Below are positions 24,607 through 32,533 of a DNA stretch of 64,000 nt, piece by piece. The DNA is from Bacteroidales bacterium (lineage in GTDB: Bacteria > Bacteroidota > Bacteroidia > Bacteroidales > P3), in assembly GCA_031272705.1 (NCBI GenBank), contig JAISTG010000036.1, forward strand, positions 1-64,000, read 5' to 3'. The notes under the pieces were generated by a model. It made no database searches. It was not told the DNA's origin and saw only the letters and a program-made list of their open reading frames with translations. Both the position numbers and the translations under genes were made by a program. How positions within the stretch are numbered: the stretch's first letter is position 1; the number at the start of each line of letters is the position of its first letter.

Positions 24607-24649
24607 CCGAGTTTTAATTTGTATTTGTATAACGATATTTCAATAAATT

Positions 24650-24922
24650 ATGAGGTTCTTAAAAGTTAATAAACCAAGACAGTTTGAGTACAAACCCCGC
24701 TTCTACGACCCCAAAAAGGAGAAATTGGAGCAGTTAAAGGCGAAGTACGGGGCTATAGAAGGCGAACGATACAACAGAAGGATAAATTTCCGCGCCGCAA
24801 TGAACGAAAAGAAAAGCGAAAAGATAGGAAAACCCGTCCCAATGCTGAAAATAATCGTCTATGCCTGCGTTGCGGTGGCACTGATTTACGTCTTACTTTA
24901 CTTCATTGAGCAATGGCGATAA
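24650..24922 (+). CDS. Small basic single-pass membrane protein upstream of mutL
   Basis: A 90-residue protein with a basic cytoplasmic N-terminal region (RFYDPKKEKLEQLKAKYGA) and one C-terminal membrane helix (MLKIIVYACVAVALIYVLLY). Its end overlaps the mutL start by 10 bases, so the two are coupled. I recall similar small proteins before mutL in Bacteroidetes, but no function is known to me. Confidence 0.8.
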   Translation: MRFLKVNKPRQFEYKPRFYDPKKEKLEQLKAKYGAIEGERYNRRINFRAAMNEKKSEKIGKPVPMLKIIVYACVAVALIYVLLYFIEQWR

Positions 24923-26658
24923 TCAAAGTTCTTAACGACAACATAGCAAACCAGATTGCTGCGGGGGAAGTGGTGAATCGTCCCGCTTCTGTGGTGAAAG
25001 AACTGATGGAAAACTCCATTGACGCAGGGGCTACGCAAATTACGCTCATTGTAAAGGACGCCGGCAAAACGCTTATCCAAATCATAGACAACGGATGCGG
25101 TATGGACAGGGACGATGCTCAGGTTTGTTTCACTCCTCACGCCACTTCCAAAATCTCTTCCGCCGATGACCTGTACTCATTGCAGACTATGGGGTTCAGA
25201 GGTGAGGCTTTGGCGTCCATAGCAGCCATTTCCTTTGTGGAATTGCGAACGAAGAGAAAGACAGACAAGGCTCCCACAGGTACGCTTGTTTGCGTTGAGG
25301 GCGGCGAAATCAAAAAAGTAGAAGAGGTTCTTTGCGATAACGGCACATCTATCAGCGTTAAGAACATCTTTTTTAATACTCCGGCAAGGCGAAACTTCCT
25401 TAAATCGGACAGCATTGAGAATTCACACATCACGGAAGAGTTTATCCGTATAGCCCTCTGTCGTAACGAAATAGCCTTCACCTGTTACAGCAACGACAAA
25501 CTGCTCTTTAAACTCGACAAAACCCCATTCCGCAAACGTATAACCGACATCTTCGGCAAGCGATACGAGGAAAAACTCCTCCCAATCACCGAAGAAACCG
25601 ACATAGTGAGCATCAACGGCTTCATATCCAAAATCGACCTCGTTAGAAAAAGCAAAGACGAGCAGTATTTCTTTGTTAATGGCAGGTTTATGAGACATCC
25701 GTACTTTGCAAACGCCATCTCGCGTGCCTATACGGGACTTATTCCCGATGGAACGCACCCCTGTTTTGTTGTTTGCCTGCAAGTGAAGCCCGAAAACATA
25801 GATGTGAATATCCATCCCTCAAAAACGGAAATCAAATTCTTGGATGAACGCTTCATATACAGCATTCTGCACGCTGCAGCCAAGCGTTGTCTCGGTCTTT
25901 TCGCACTTGAGACTCAGATAGACTGGGATTTGCCGACCACCATTGAGTTTTCACCCAAACCAACCGACACTCCACCCAAACCGCCTACCATTTCATACAA
26001 CCCAAACTACACTCCCTTTAAGGCAAATACCGATTTTGACCGTCCAACGCCCAATCCTACGGAACTGAACATCGTTCTGCCGCAACCGACGGACACTCCG
26101 CCGCCGCCCAAACCCTTTCAAACGGCACAGAAATATATTGTGGTGCCGCACAGGGAGAGTTTGGTTATAATCAATCAACAAAGGGCTTCGTTCAAAGTGC
26201 TTTACGACAGGTTTATGTCGGCTGCCGAGTCGGTGATAACCCCTCAAAAACTGCTCTTTCCTCATAACCATTTCTTCAATCCTGCCATCAGTTTCAGGTT
26301 GTTGGAATTTGGTGCGGAGTTACAACGCTTTGGTTTTGAGGTTGCTTATAAGGCTGACGGTTCTTTTGACATCACGGCGACTCCAGCCGATTTCACCATA
26401 GAGCAATCAACGGATGCCATTGACCAATGGCTCAACGATATTGCCACAATGAGCGATGACGATGACCAGCGCCGACATCATACCGCCGTAACCTTCGCTC
26501 AACGCCTCAGCATCCGCAACGGACAGAGCCTCAGCGAAGAAGAAATTAACAGCCTCCTGTCTCAACTCTACGCCACCGCCGATTGCGAACATACCTGCCT
26601 CAACGAACGTATCTTAATCCGCATTTCACCCGACCGTTTGGACACCCTGTTTCAATAA
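24913..26658 (+). CDS. mutL: DNA mismatch repair protein MutL
   Basis: A 581-residue MutL. The N-terminal GHKL ATPase has VKELMENSIDAGA (catalytic Glu and Asn), IIDNGCGMD, and TMGFRGEALASIAA; the transducer region has QYFFVNGRFMRHP and DVNIHPSKTEIKF. A Pro-rich linker spans about residues 345-405. In the C-terminal dimerisation domain, the place where endonuclease-type MutL has DQHA-x2-E-x4-E reads NQQRASFKVLYD, so metal-binding residues of that motif are missing. Coupled to the preceding small membrane protein gene. Confidence 0.95.
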   Translation: MAIIKVLNDNIANQIAAGEVVNRPASVVKELMENSIDAGATQITLIVKDAGKTLIQIIDNGCGMDRDDAQVCFTPHATSKISSADDLYSLQTMGFRGEALASIAAISFVELRTKRKTDKAPTGTLVCVEGGEIKKVEEVLCDNGTSISVKNIFFNTPARRNFLKSDSIENSHITEEFIRIALCRNEIAFTCYSNDKLLFKLDKTPFRKRITDIFGKRYEEKLLPITEETDIVSINGFISKIDLVRKSKDEQYFFVNGRFMRHPYFANAISRAYTGLIPDGTHPCFVVCLQVKPENIDVNIHPSKTEIKFLDERFIYSILHAAAKRCLGLFALETQIDWDLPTTIEFSPKPTDTPPKPPTISYNPNYTPFKANTDFDRPTPNPTELNIVLPQPTDTPPPPKPFQTAQKYIVVPHRESLVIINQQRASFKVLYDRFMSAAESVITPQKLLFPHNHFFNPAISFRLLEFGAELQRFGFEVAYKADGSFDITATPADFTIEQSTDAIDQWLNDIATMSDDDDQRRHHTAVTFAQRLSIRNGQSLSEEEINSLLSQLYATADCEHTCLNERILIRISPDRLDTLFQ

Positions 26659-26681
26659 AACGGCATTCCGTAAAATTTATT

Positions 26682-26731
26682 TATCTTTGGTACGTGTCGT
26701 ACTGAAGTTACAAATAATTTTAGTATCTTTG
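26682..26731 (+). promoter_or_regulatory. Tandem TPR promoter with palindrome
   Basis: TATCTTTG (26682-26689), GTACGTGTCGTAC (26690-26702) and a second TATCTTTG (26724-26731), 42 bp after the first, followed by CAGCCTGATATT. It begins 24 bases after the mutL stop. Confidence 0.7.
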
Positions 26732-26751
26732 CAGCCTGATATTATAAAGTT

Positions 26752-28260
26752 ATGGAATGGCTAAATATTGTTTGTGATTGCTTAAATGCTGACAGAACGA
26801 TTGCGATTGTAAGTCTTATTATTGCGATTGTAGGTCTTTTTATTACGTTTAAGGCTTGGAATTCTGCTAAAGAAGCAAACAAAAACACAAAGGAAATACT
26901 AACTGATATACAAAAAACTACAAGAACTATAAAAATACTTCTCGAAAACCTGATTTCAAAGATTGTAAAAGAAAATCCAAATCCAAATGACTTATTACCA
27001 AACGATATAAAGACTATTAAGGCTTATGATGAAATCAATACCAATCCTCAAACTGCCGAAGAATTGTTCTTGAAAGGTTATGCCGCACAAACGAAAAATG
27101 AATATGAAAACGCAATAGAATATTATAAGAAAGCAATAGAATTAAAGCCCGATGAACCCGTCCCATACAACAATATGGGAAATGCTTATCAGAATTGGAA
27201 CGGACAATATGAAAAAGCAACAGAATGTTTTGAGAAAGCAATAGAATGTTATGAGAAGGCAATAAAATTAAAGCCCAATTACGCAGATGCATACTACAAT
27301 ATGGGAAATGCTTATCAGAATTGGAACGGACAATACGAAAAGGCAATAGAATGTTATAAAAAGGCAATAGAATTAAATCCCGATGACGCAGTCGCATACA
27401 ACAATATGGGAAATGCTTATGGAACAGGATTGCAACAATATGAGAAAACAATAGAATGTTATAAGAAGGCAATAGAATTAAAGCCCGATTACGCGGACGC
27501 TTACTACAATATGGGAAATGCTTATGGAACAGGATTGCAACAATACAAGAAAGCAATAGAATGTTATGAGAAGGCAATAGAATTAAAGCCCGATGACGCA
27601 GACGCTTACTACAATATGGGAAATGCTTATGGAACAGGATTGCAACAATATGAGAAAGCAATAGAATGTTATAAGAAGGCAATAGAATTAAAGCCCGATT
27701 ACGCGGACGCATACAACAATATAGGAGTTGCTTATGAAAAAGGATTGCAACAATACAAGAAAGCAATAGAATGTTATGAGAAGGCAATAGAATTAAAGCC
27801 CGATGACGCGGTCGCATACTACAATATGGGATATGCTTATGACGATTGGAAAGGACAATATGAGAAAGCGGTAGAATGTTACGAAAAGGCAATAGAGTTA
27901 AAGCCCGATTATGCAGAGGCTTATAATAATATGGGATTGGCTTATAATAATTGGAAACGGGATTATGAAAAAGCAATAAAATGTTATGAGAAGGCAATAG
28001 AATTAAAGCCCGATGACGCGGACGCATACTACAATATGGGAAATGCTTATGCGAATTGGAACGGACAATATGAAAAAGCAATAGAATGTTATGAGAAGGC
28101 AATAGAGTTAAAGCCCGATGATGCAGATGCTTACTACAATATGGGACTTGCTTATGCGGAATTAGGAGACAACGAGCAAGCAATAGCATCTATGAAGCAG
28201 GCTGAACAACTCGGAGATGAGCCTGCAAAGCAATGGCTTGAAGAAAACGGAATAAAATAA
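26752..28260 (+). CDS. Membrane-anchored TPR-repeat protein
   Basis: A 502-residue protein. Residues about 14-37 form one membrane helix (TIAIVSLIIAIVGLFITF), followed by a coiled linker (about 40-95), then about eleven TPR units and the cap LGDNEQAIASMKQAEQLGDE. Four units use GTGLQQ in place of NWNGQ (AYGTGLQQYEKAIECYKK), a variant amplified only here. One unit has a ten-residue internal duplication (CFEKAIECYEKAI). Same family as the leftward cluster, with the same promoter and 3' hairpin, so probably a transposed or dispersed copy. Confidence 0.87.
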   Translation: MEWLNIVCDCLNADRTIAIVSLIIAIVGLFITFKAWNSAKEANKNTKEILTDIQKTTRTIKILLENLISKIVKENPNPNDLLPNDIKTIKAYDEINTNPQTAEELFLKGYAAQTKNEYENAIEYYKKAIELKPDEPVPYNNMGNAYQNWNGQYEKATECFEKAIECYEKAIKLKPNYADAYYNMGNAYQNWNGQYEKAIECYKKAIELNPDDAVAYNNMGNAYGTGLQQYEKTIECYKKAIELKPDYADAYYNMGNAYGTGLQQYKKAIECYEKAIELKPDDADAYYNMGNAYGTGLQQYEKAIECYKKAIELKPDYADAYNNIGVAYEKGLQQYKKAIECYEKAIELKPDDAVAYYNMGYAYDDWKGQYEKAVECYEKAIELKPDYAEAYNNMGLAYNNWKRDYEKAIKCYEKAIELKPDDADAYYNMGNAYANWNGQYEKAIECYEKAIELKPDDADAYYNMGLAYAELGDNEQAIASMKQAEQLGDEPAKQWLEENGIK

Positions 28261-28287
28261 CGGGCTTTGGGCTATCCGTAGTCCCGT
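28261..28287 (+). terminator. 3' hairpin of TPR gene (copy 3 of 3)
   Basis: Immediately after the stop: CGGGCTTTGGGCTATCCG then TAGTCCCG. GGGCTA pairs with TAGTCCC (one bulge) around TCCG. Confidence 0.65.
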
Positions 28288-28306
28288 TGTAGAAAATTAT
28301 AATCCC

Positions 28307-28394
28307 TTTGGTACGTGTCGTACTGACGTTATAAAAAATTTATTTATCTTTGGTACGTGTCGTACTCACGTTATAGAAAATTTATTTATCTTTG
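28307..28394 (+). promoter_or_regulatory. Triplicated 42-bp TPR promoter module
   Basis: Palindrome GTACGTGTCGTAC at 28311 and again at 28353, each preceded by a -7 type box (degenerate CCCTTTG at 28304; TATCTTTG at 28345), and a final TATCTTTG at 28387. Every step is 42 bp. Confidence 0.7.
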
Positions 28395-28430
28395 CAGCCT
28401 GAAATTAGTTGATAAAAAAATCTTAAAACT

Positions 28431-29366
28431 ATGAATTACATTGACAAAATAAAGGCATACCTCGCCAAAAGGCAATGGTACAAAGGCAAAAAAGCCTTCA
28501 AAACACGACAATACGAAAAAGGAATACAACATTACGAAAAAGCCCTGAAATTAAAGCCTAATTACCCTGAGGCTTACCGCAGTATGGGAGTTTGTTACGC
28601 CGCTTGGCACGGTCAATACGAAAAAGCAATAGAATGTTATCAAAAAGCAATAGATTTAAAACCCAACTACGCAGAGGCTTATCGCAATATGGGAGTTGCT
28701 TACTCCGCTTGGAAATGGCAATACGAAAAAGCAATGGAATGTTTTCAAACCGCCGTAATATATAAGCCCGACTTGGCAGAGGCTTACTTCAATATGGGAA
28801 CCGTTTACAGAGACTGGAACAAACAATTCCAAAAAGCAATAAAATGTTATAAAAAAGCCATTGATTGCAAACCCGATTACGCAAAGGCTTATCTCAATAT
28901 GGGAACGGCTTACAGGTTTTGGAAAAGAAAGTTTGAGCAGGCAGTGAAATGTTACGAGATGGCAATAGAATTAAAGCCCGATTACGTAGATGCTTATCTC
29001 AATCTGGGAAAAACTTATCGTGTCTGGAATAAACAATACGAAAAAGCAATAGAATATTACAAAAAAGTATTGGAATTAAATCCCAATCTGGCGGAGGCTT
29101 ATTACAATCTGGGAAAACTTTATCGCGTTTGGGACAATCAATACGACAAAGCCTTTGAATACTTTGATAAAGCATTGAAACTGAAACCCGACTATGCAAA
29201 ATTATATCTCTATATGGGCAAAATGTATCTAAGTATGGGTAACAAAGAACGTGGAACGGAAGCCATAAAAAAAGCAGCGGATTTAGGCGTTAAGGCAGCC
29301 AAAGATTTACTTGCCGAAAACGACCCCGACGCAATAAGTTTGCAGGATATTGAAACGGAAGATTAA
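28431..29366 (+). CDS. TPR-repeat protein, diverged member
   Basis: A 311-residue protein with about eight TPR units of the same 35-residue type (AYRNMGVAYSAWKWQYEKAM) but more divergent in codons and linkers (WNKQ, WKRKFEQAVKCYEMA). N-terminus MNYIDKIKAYLAKRQWYKGK is unique. Cap: MGNKERGTEAIKKAADLGVK, then an acidic tail. No signal peptide. Same promoter module as its neighbour. Confidence 0.85.
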   Translation: MNYIDKIKAYLAKRQWYKGKKAFKTRQYEKGIQHYEKALKLKPNYPEAYRSMGVCYAAWHGQYEKAIECYQKAIDLKPNYAEAYRNMGVAYSAWKWQYEKAMECFQTAVIYKPDLAEAYFNMGTVYRDWNKQFQKAIKCYKKAIDCKPDYAKAYLNMGTAYRFWKRKFEQAVKCYEMAIELKPDYVDAYLNLGKTYRVWNKQYEKAIEYYKKVLELNPNLAEAYYNLGKLYRVWDNQYDKAFEYFDKALKLKPDYAKLYLYMGKMYLSMGNKERGTEAIKKAADLGVKAAKDLLAENDPDAISLQDIETED

Positions 29367-29390
29367 GGTTTCCTCTGCCGTTTAACCATA

Positions 29391-29927
29391 ATGATAAAGC
29401 AACTTTCCAATAAGGATTTGGGGCGAATAAGCCCTCAGGAGTTTCGCCTGACGGAAAAGATTCCGCTCGTGGTAGTCTTGGACGGCATTCGCAGCATGCA
29501 CAATGTCGGCAGCGTCTTTAGAACCTGCGATGCGTTTTGTGTAGAGCGGCTTGTGTTGTGCGGAATTACGCCTACGCCACCGCACAGAGAGATTCAAAAG
29601 ACAGCCTTAGGAGCAACCGAAACCGTTCTTTGGGAATATGAGGCGGATATAACAGAAATCATCAAACGTTTTAAGGCGGAAGGTCGTATTGTTTATGCAC
29701 TTGAACAAACCAATCAAAGCATCCTGCTTAACGAAATGACAATCAATCCCGATGAAAAGGCTGTTTTGATACTCGGCAATGAGGTTTTTGGAGTATCACA
29801 GGAGGTTTTAGACCTTGTGGATGCGGCTATAGAAATACGGATGACAGGCAGCAAACATTCCTTAAATGTTTCGGTGGCGGCAGGAATTGGTATCTATAAA
29901 TTCTTTGAGGCAACCATCGGATTATAA
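29391..29927 (+). CDS. TrmH/SpoU-family RNA 2'-O-methyltransferase
   Basis: A 178-residue SPOUT enzyme. VVLDGIRSMHNVGSVFRTCD is motif 1, LILGNEVFGVSQEVLD motif 2 and IRMTGSKHSLNVSVAAGIGI motif 3, which together form the knotted SAM site. The family methylates ribose in tRNA or rRNA; the exact target cannot be told. No N-terminal RNA-binding extension. It starts 24 bases after the TPR gene. Confidence 0.9.
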   Translation: MIKQLSNKDLGRISPQEFRLTEKIPLVVVLDGIRSMHNVGSVFRTCDAFCVERLVLCGITPTPPHREIQKTALGATETVLWEYEADITEIIKRFKAEGRIVYALEQTNQSILLNEMTINPDEKAVLILGNEVFGVSQEVLDLVDAAIEIRMTGSKHSLNVSVAAGIGIYKFFEATIGL

Positions 29928-29968
29928 GCACATAAGGGCTGTTTTCATACGGCATTATGGCGGTTGGT

Positions 29969-29999
29969 TTTGTCAATTCGGAAAATTATTGTACCTTTG
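29969..29999 (+). promoter_or_regulatory. Promoter of buk
   Basis: TTTG at 29969-29972, a 19-base spacer and TACCTTTG at 29992-29999, followed by CACC. Confidence 0.8.
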
Positions 30000-30035
30000 C
30001 ACCTTCGTTTTAGTAAAATTTTGTTAATTTACATT

Positions 30036-31115
30036 ATGGGGAAAAGAAATTTAATTTTGGCTATAAACCCGGGTTCTACCTCTACAAAGATAGCCATTTA
30101 CGAGGATAACACGCCTCTTTTTACAAAGAATATAAAGCACTCTGCAAATGAACTTAATCAATTTGCAAAGATAACCGACCAATACGGCTTCCGTAAAAAT
30201 CTTATACTGGAAGAGGTTGGCAATGCGGGCTTTGACATAAACGAAATTCGCATCGTGATAGGCAGAGGTGGCTTATTAAAACCTATCAAATCAGGAGTCT
30301 GGATGGTGAATGCTGCAATGCTTGACGACTTACAGGCAAGCCGTTACGGGCAACACGCAAGTAATCTCGGTGCAATCATTGCTCACAATATCGCATCCTC
30401 CATTGAGGGTGCCGAAGCCATAATTGCCGATCCCGTTGTGGTGGATGAACTGTCCGATATGGCTCGTATAAGCGGTCATCCCTTGATGCCGCGAAAATCT
30501 ATCTTCCATGCCCTTAATCAAAAGGCTATTGCACGGCGGTATGCTGCCGAATGCGGAAAAAAATATGAAGATTTGAACCTCATTGTAGTTCATTTGGGCG
30601 GCGGCATATCAATAGGTGCGCACGAGAAAGGACTTGTTACGGATGTCAATCAGGCTTTGGACGGCGATGGACCTTTTTCTCCCGAACGTACAGGCTCGTT
30701 ACCGGTTAATGAAGTGATAAATATATGTTTCAGCGGCAAGTATAGCGAAAATGAAATAAGGAAAATGGTTTGCGGAGCGGGCGGATACGTTGCCTATCTC
30801 GGTACTAACGATGCTCTTGTTGTTGAAACGAAAGCGCAGGAAGGAGATAAGGAGTCTGCCTTCCTTCAATCGGCTATGGTATATCAGGTTGCCAAGTCCG
30901 TAGGAGCAGCAGCCACCGTGTTAAAAGGAGATATTGACGCTATTTTGGTTACCGGTGGCATAGCGTACAGCAAACCCTTCACGGCAGAACTCACGGAACG
31001 CATAGCATTTCTTGCACCAGTTAAGATTTATCCGGGCGAAGACGAGATGGGAGCCTTGGCTCAAAACGCTGCAATGTACCTTAAAGGTGAAGCAAAGGCA
31101 AAAGAATACAAATAA
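30036..31115 (+). CDS. buk: Butyrate kinase
   Basis: A 359-residue acetokinase-family enzyme, converting butyryl-phosphate and ADP to butyrate and ATP. AINPGSTSTKIAIY is the N-terminal phosphate-binding signature; VVHLGGGISIGAHEKG and VTGGIAYSKPF are the family's other conserved blocks. Length matches Buk rather than acetate kinase (about 400). I start at the ATG at 30036 because the promoter -7 box ends at 29999, so the longer frame from 29964 would lie outside the transcript. No phosphotransbutyrylase gene (ptb) is adjacent. Confidence 0.9.
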   Translation: MGKRNLILAINPGSTSTKIAIYEDNTPLFTKNIKHSANELNQFAKITDQYGFRKNLILEEVGNAGFDINEIRIVIGRGGLLKPIKSGVWMVNAAMLDDLQASRYGQHASNLGAIIAHNIASSIEGAEAIIADPVVVDELSDMARISGHPLMPRKSIFHALNQKAIARRYAAECGKKYEDLNLIVVHLGGGISIGAHEKGLVTDVNQALDGDGPFSPERTGSLPVNEVINICFSGKYSENEIRKMVCGAGGYVAYLGTNDALVVETKAQEGDKESAFLQSAMVYQVAKSVGAAATVLKGDIDAILVTGGIAYSKPFTAELTERIAFLAPVKIYPGEDEMGALAQNAAMYLKGEAKAKEYK

Positions 31116-31224
31116 ATCTGCTTCCCCTACTCTTTTTCTTCAATCCGCTGTAACCATTGCAGCCTTCGACGAAAGGAATCGGTAATTTGTTATTCCGTAA
31201 TGAAATTTGTAAGATATATGGTTT

Positions 31225-32259
31225 ATGAAGGTGAATATGAAAGTTATTTTTGAGACGGTATGTCTTTCATTTGTTGTCCTTATTGCCGTATCCTGCGGAG
31301 GCAAACAGGCTTCCGTTGAACGTATTACGCTTGACGGACTGATTCAAGGGACTTATTATCATATCGTATATTACTCTCCAACAACGGATAACTCATTACA
31401 GGTGAAGCAAGGCATAAACCGTATCTTCAAAGCGGTAGATGCAAGTCTTTCTCTCTGGAATGAAGAGTCGGTTCTTTCAAAAGCCAACAACGGAGAAAAC
31501 ATTGAACTTGACAGTATTTTTATTGACAATTTTAATCTCTCACAGGAAATTTCCAAACTGACCGACGGGGCATTTGATATAACCATCGGCAATTTGGTAA
31601 AGGCGTATGGATTTGCCAATAAGCAACGTATAAAACTGTCTGATGCTCAAATAGATTCTTTACTTCAAGGAGTGGATTACAGGAAAGTTGCGATTACGGC
31701 AGACAAACGCCTGAAAAAATTACCAGTAACTTCTTTGGATTTCAATGCAATAGCACAAGGATACACCACAGACCTGATAAGCAGTTATCTTCTCTCGGTT
31801 GGCATAAATGATTTCGTGGTAGATGTCGGCGGAGAGGTGTTTGCACATGGCAGCAAACCAAATAATGAAGCGTGGTTGGTAGCAATAGAAGAGCCGTCAG
31901 TTGATTCGCTGAGCGAGCAAACTTACAAAAAGGCGGTTTATTTGCGGAATGAAAGTATCGTAACTTCGGGTTCTTATCGCAAATACTACGTTGAGAACGG
32001 CATAAAGTACTCTCATACCATTGATCCCCGAAATGGCAAACCCGTAACGCACAGCCTGTTATCCGTATCGGTCATTGCAAAGAAGAGTTATGAGGCTGAC
32101 GGATTGGCAACGGCGTTTATGGTTATGGGGTTGGAGCGTTCCAAGGCGTTCCTTGCTCATCATACGGAGTACGATGCTTATTTCATTTATTCGGATACCA
32201 AAGGAAATTACGCTACTTACGCCACTGCAGGATTTCAAAAGAAAATTCAATCAAATTAA
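31225..32259 (+). CDS. apbE: FAD:protein FMN transferase (lipoprotein)
   Basis: A 344-residue ApbE. A type II signal peptide with lipobox VSCGG anchors it in the membrane; a second ATG at 31237 gives a tidier signal. DFNAIAQGYTTDLI and VVDVGGEVFAHG are family signatures, as is the C-terminal YSHTIDPRNGKPV. It flavinylates Thr residues of proteins such as the NQR and RNF complexes using FAD; no such target is in the window. Gap of 109 bases after buk with no visible promoter. Confidence 0.93.
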   Translation: MKVNMKVIFETVCLSFVVLIAVSCGGKQASVERITLDGLIQGTYYHIVYYSPTTDNSLQVKQGINRIFKAVDASLSLWNEESVLSKANNGENIELDSIFIDNFNLSQEISKLTDGAFDITIGNLVKAYGFANKQRIKLSDAQIDSLLQGVDYRKVAITADKRLKKLPVTSLDFNAIAQGYTTDLISSYLLSVGINDFVVDVGGEVFAHGSKPNNEAWLVAIEEPSVDSLSEQTYKKAVYLRNESIVTSGSYRKYYVENGIKYSHTIDPRNGKPVTHSLLSVSVIAKKSYEADGLATAFMVMGLERSKAFLAHHTEYDAYFIYSDTKGNYATYATAGFQKKIQSN

Positions 32260-32281
32260 AACTTTGTTGTACGATTGTTGT

Positions 32282-32437
32282 AATTTGATTTCGTATTCCT
32301 GAAATCAAATTCCGGCAAACCGGAATTTGATTATAGAAAATTATAATCAAATTACGGCGTTCTATAATTTGATTATAGATTTCTGTAATTTGATTCTAAC
32401 ACGCTATAATTTGATTTCATTTTCCTGTAATCAAATT
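32282..32437. repeat. 21-bp box array C (8 boxes)
   Basis: Boxes at 32282, 32303, 32324, 32345, 32366, 32387, 32408 and 32429, orientation F-R-F-R-F-F-F-R, every spacer exactly 12 bases (tcgtattcctga, ccggcaaaccgg, atagaaaattat, acggcgttctat, atagatttctgt, ctaacacgctat, tcattttcctgt). All eight boxes are perfect. Between apbE and the lgt promoter. Confidence 0.97.
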
Positions 32438-32452
32438 CTATGAATTTAAAAC

Positions 32453-32481
32453 TTTGTTTTCAAACTTTTTTCTTACTTTTG
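32453..32481 (+). promoter_or_regulatory. Promoter of lgt
   Basis: TTTG at 32453-32456 and TACTTTTG at 32474-32481, 17-base spacer (slightly short). Confidence 0.55.
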
Positions 32482-32533
32482 CAGCGGCTAAAACAAAGGT
32501 TTGAACCGTTAATTTCTTAAAAATATATAATAT

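Noticed and set aside
27035-28189. A 384-codon antisense frame opposite the membrane-anchored TPR gene, and similar long frames opposite the other TPR genes
   Set aside because: They mirror the 105-bp repeat on the other strand (LLPSHNILLLF-type repeats) and have no promoter or sensible start; the TPR frame is the coding one.
28300-28400. Insertion sequence ends at the palindrome copies
   Set aside because: No transposase gene, no target duplications seen, and copies sit at fixed positions relative to -7 boxes.
32282-32437. CRISPR array
   Set aside because: The 21-bp period is too short, the constant part is 9 bases and flips orientation, spacers are structured and reused between arrays, and no cas gene is in the window.
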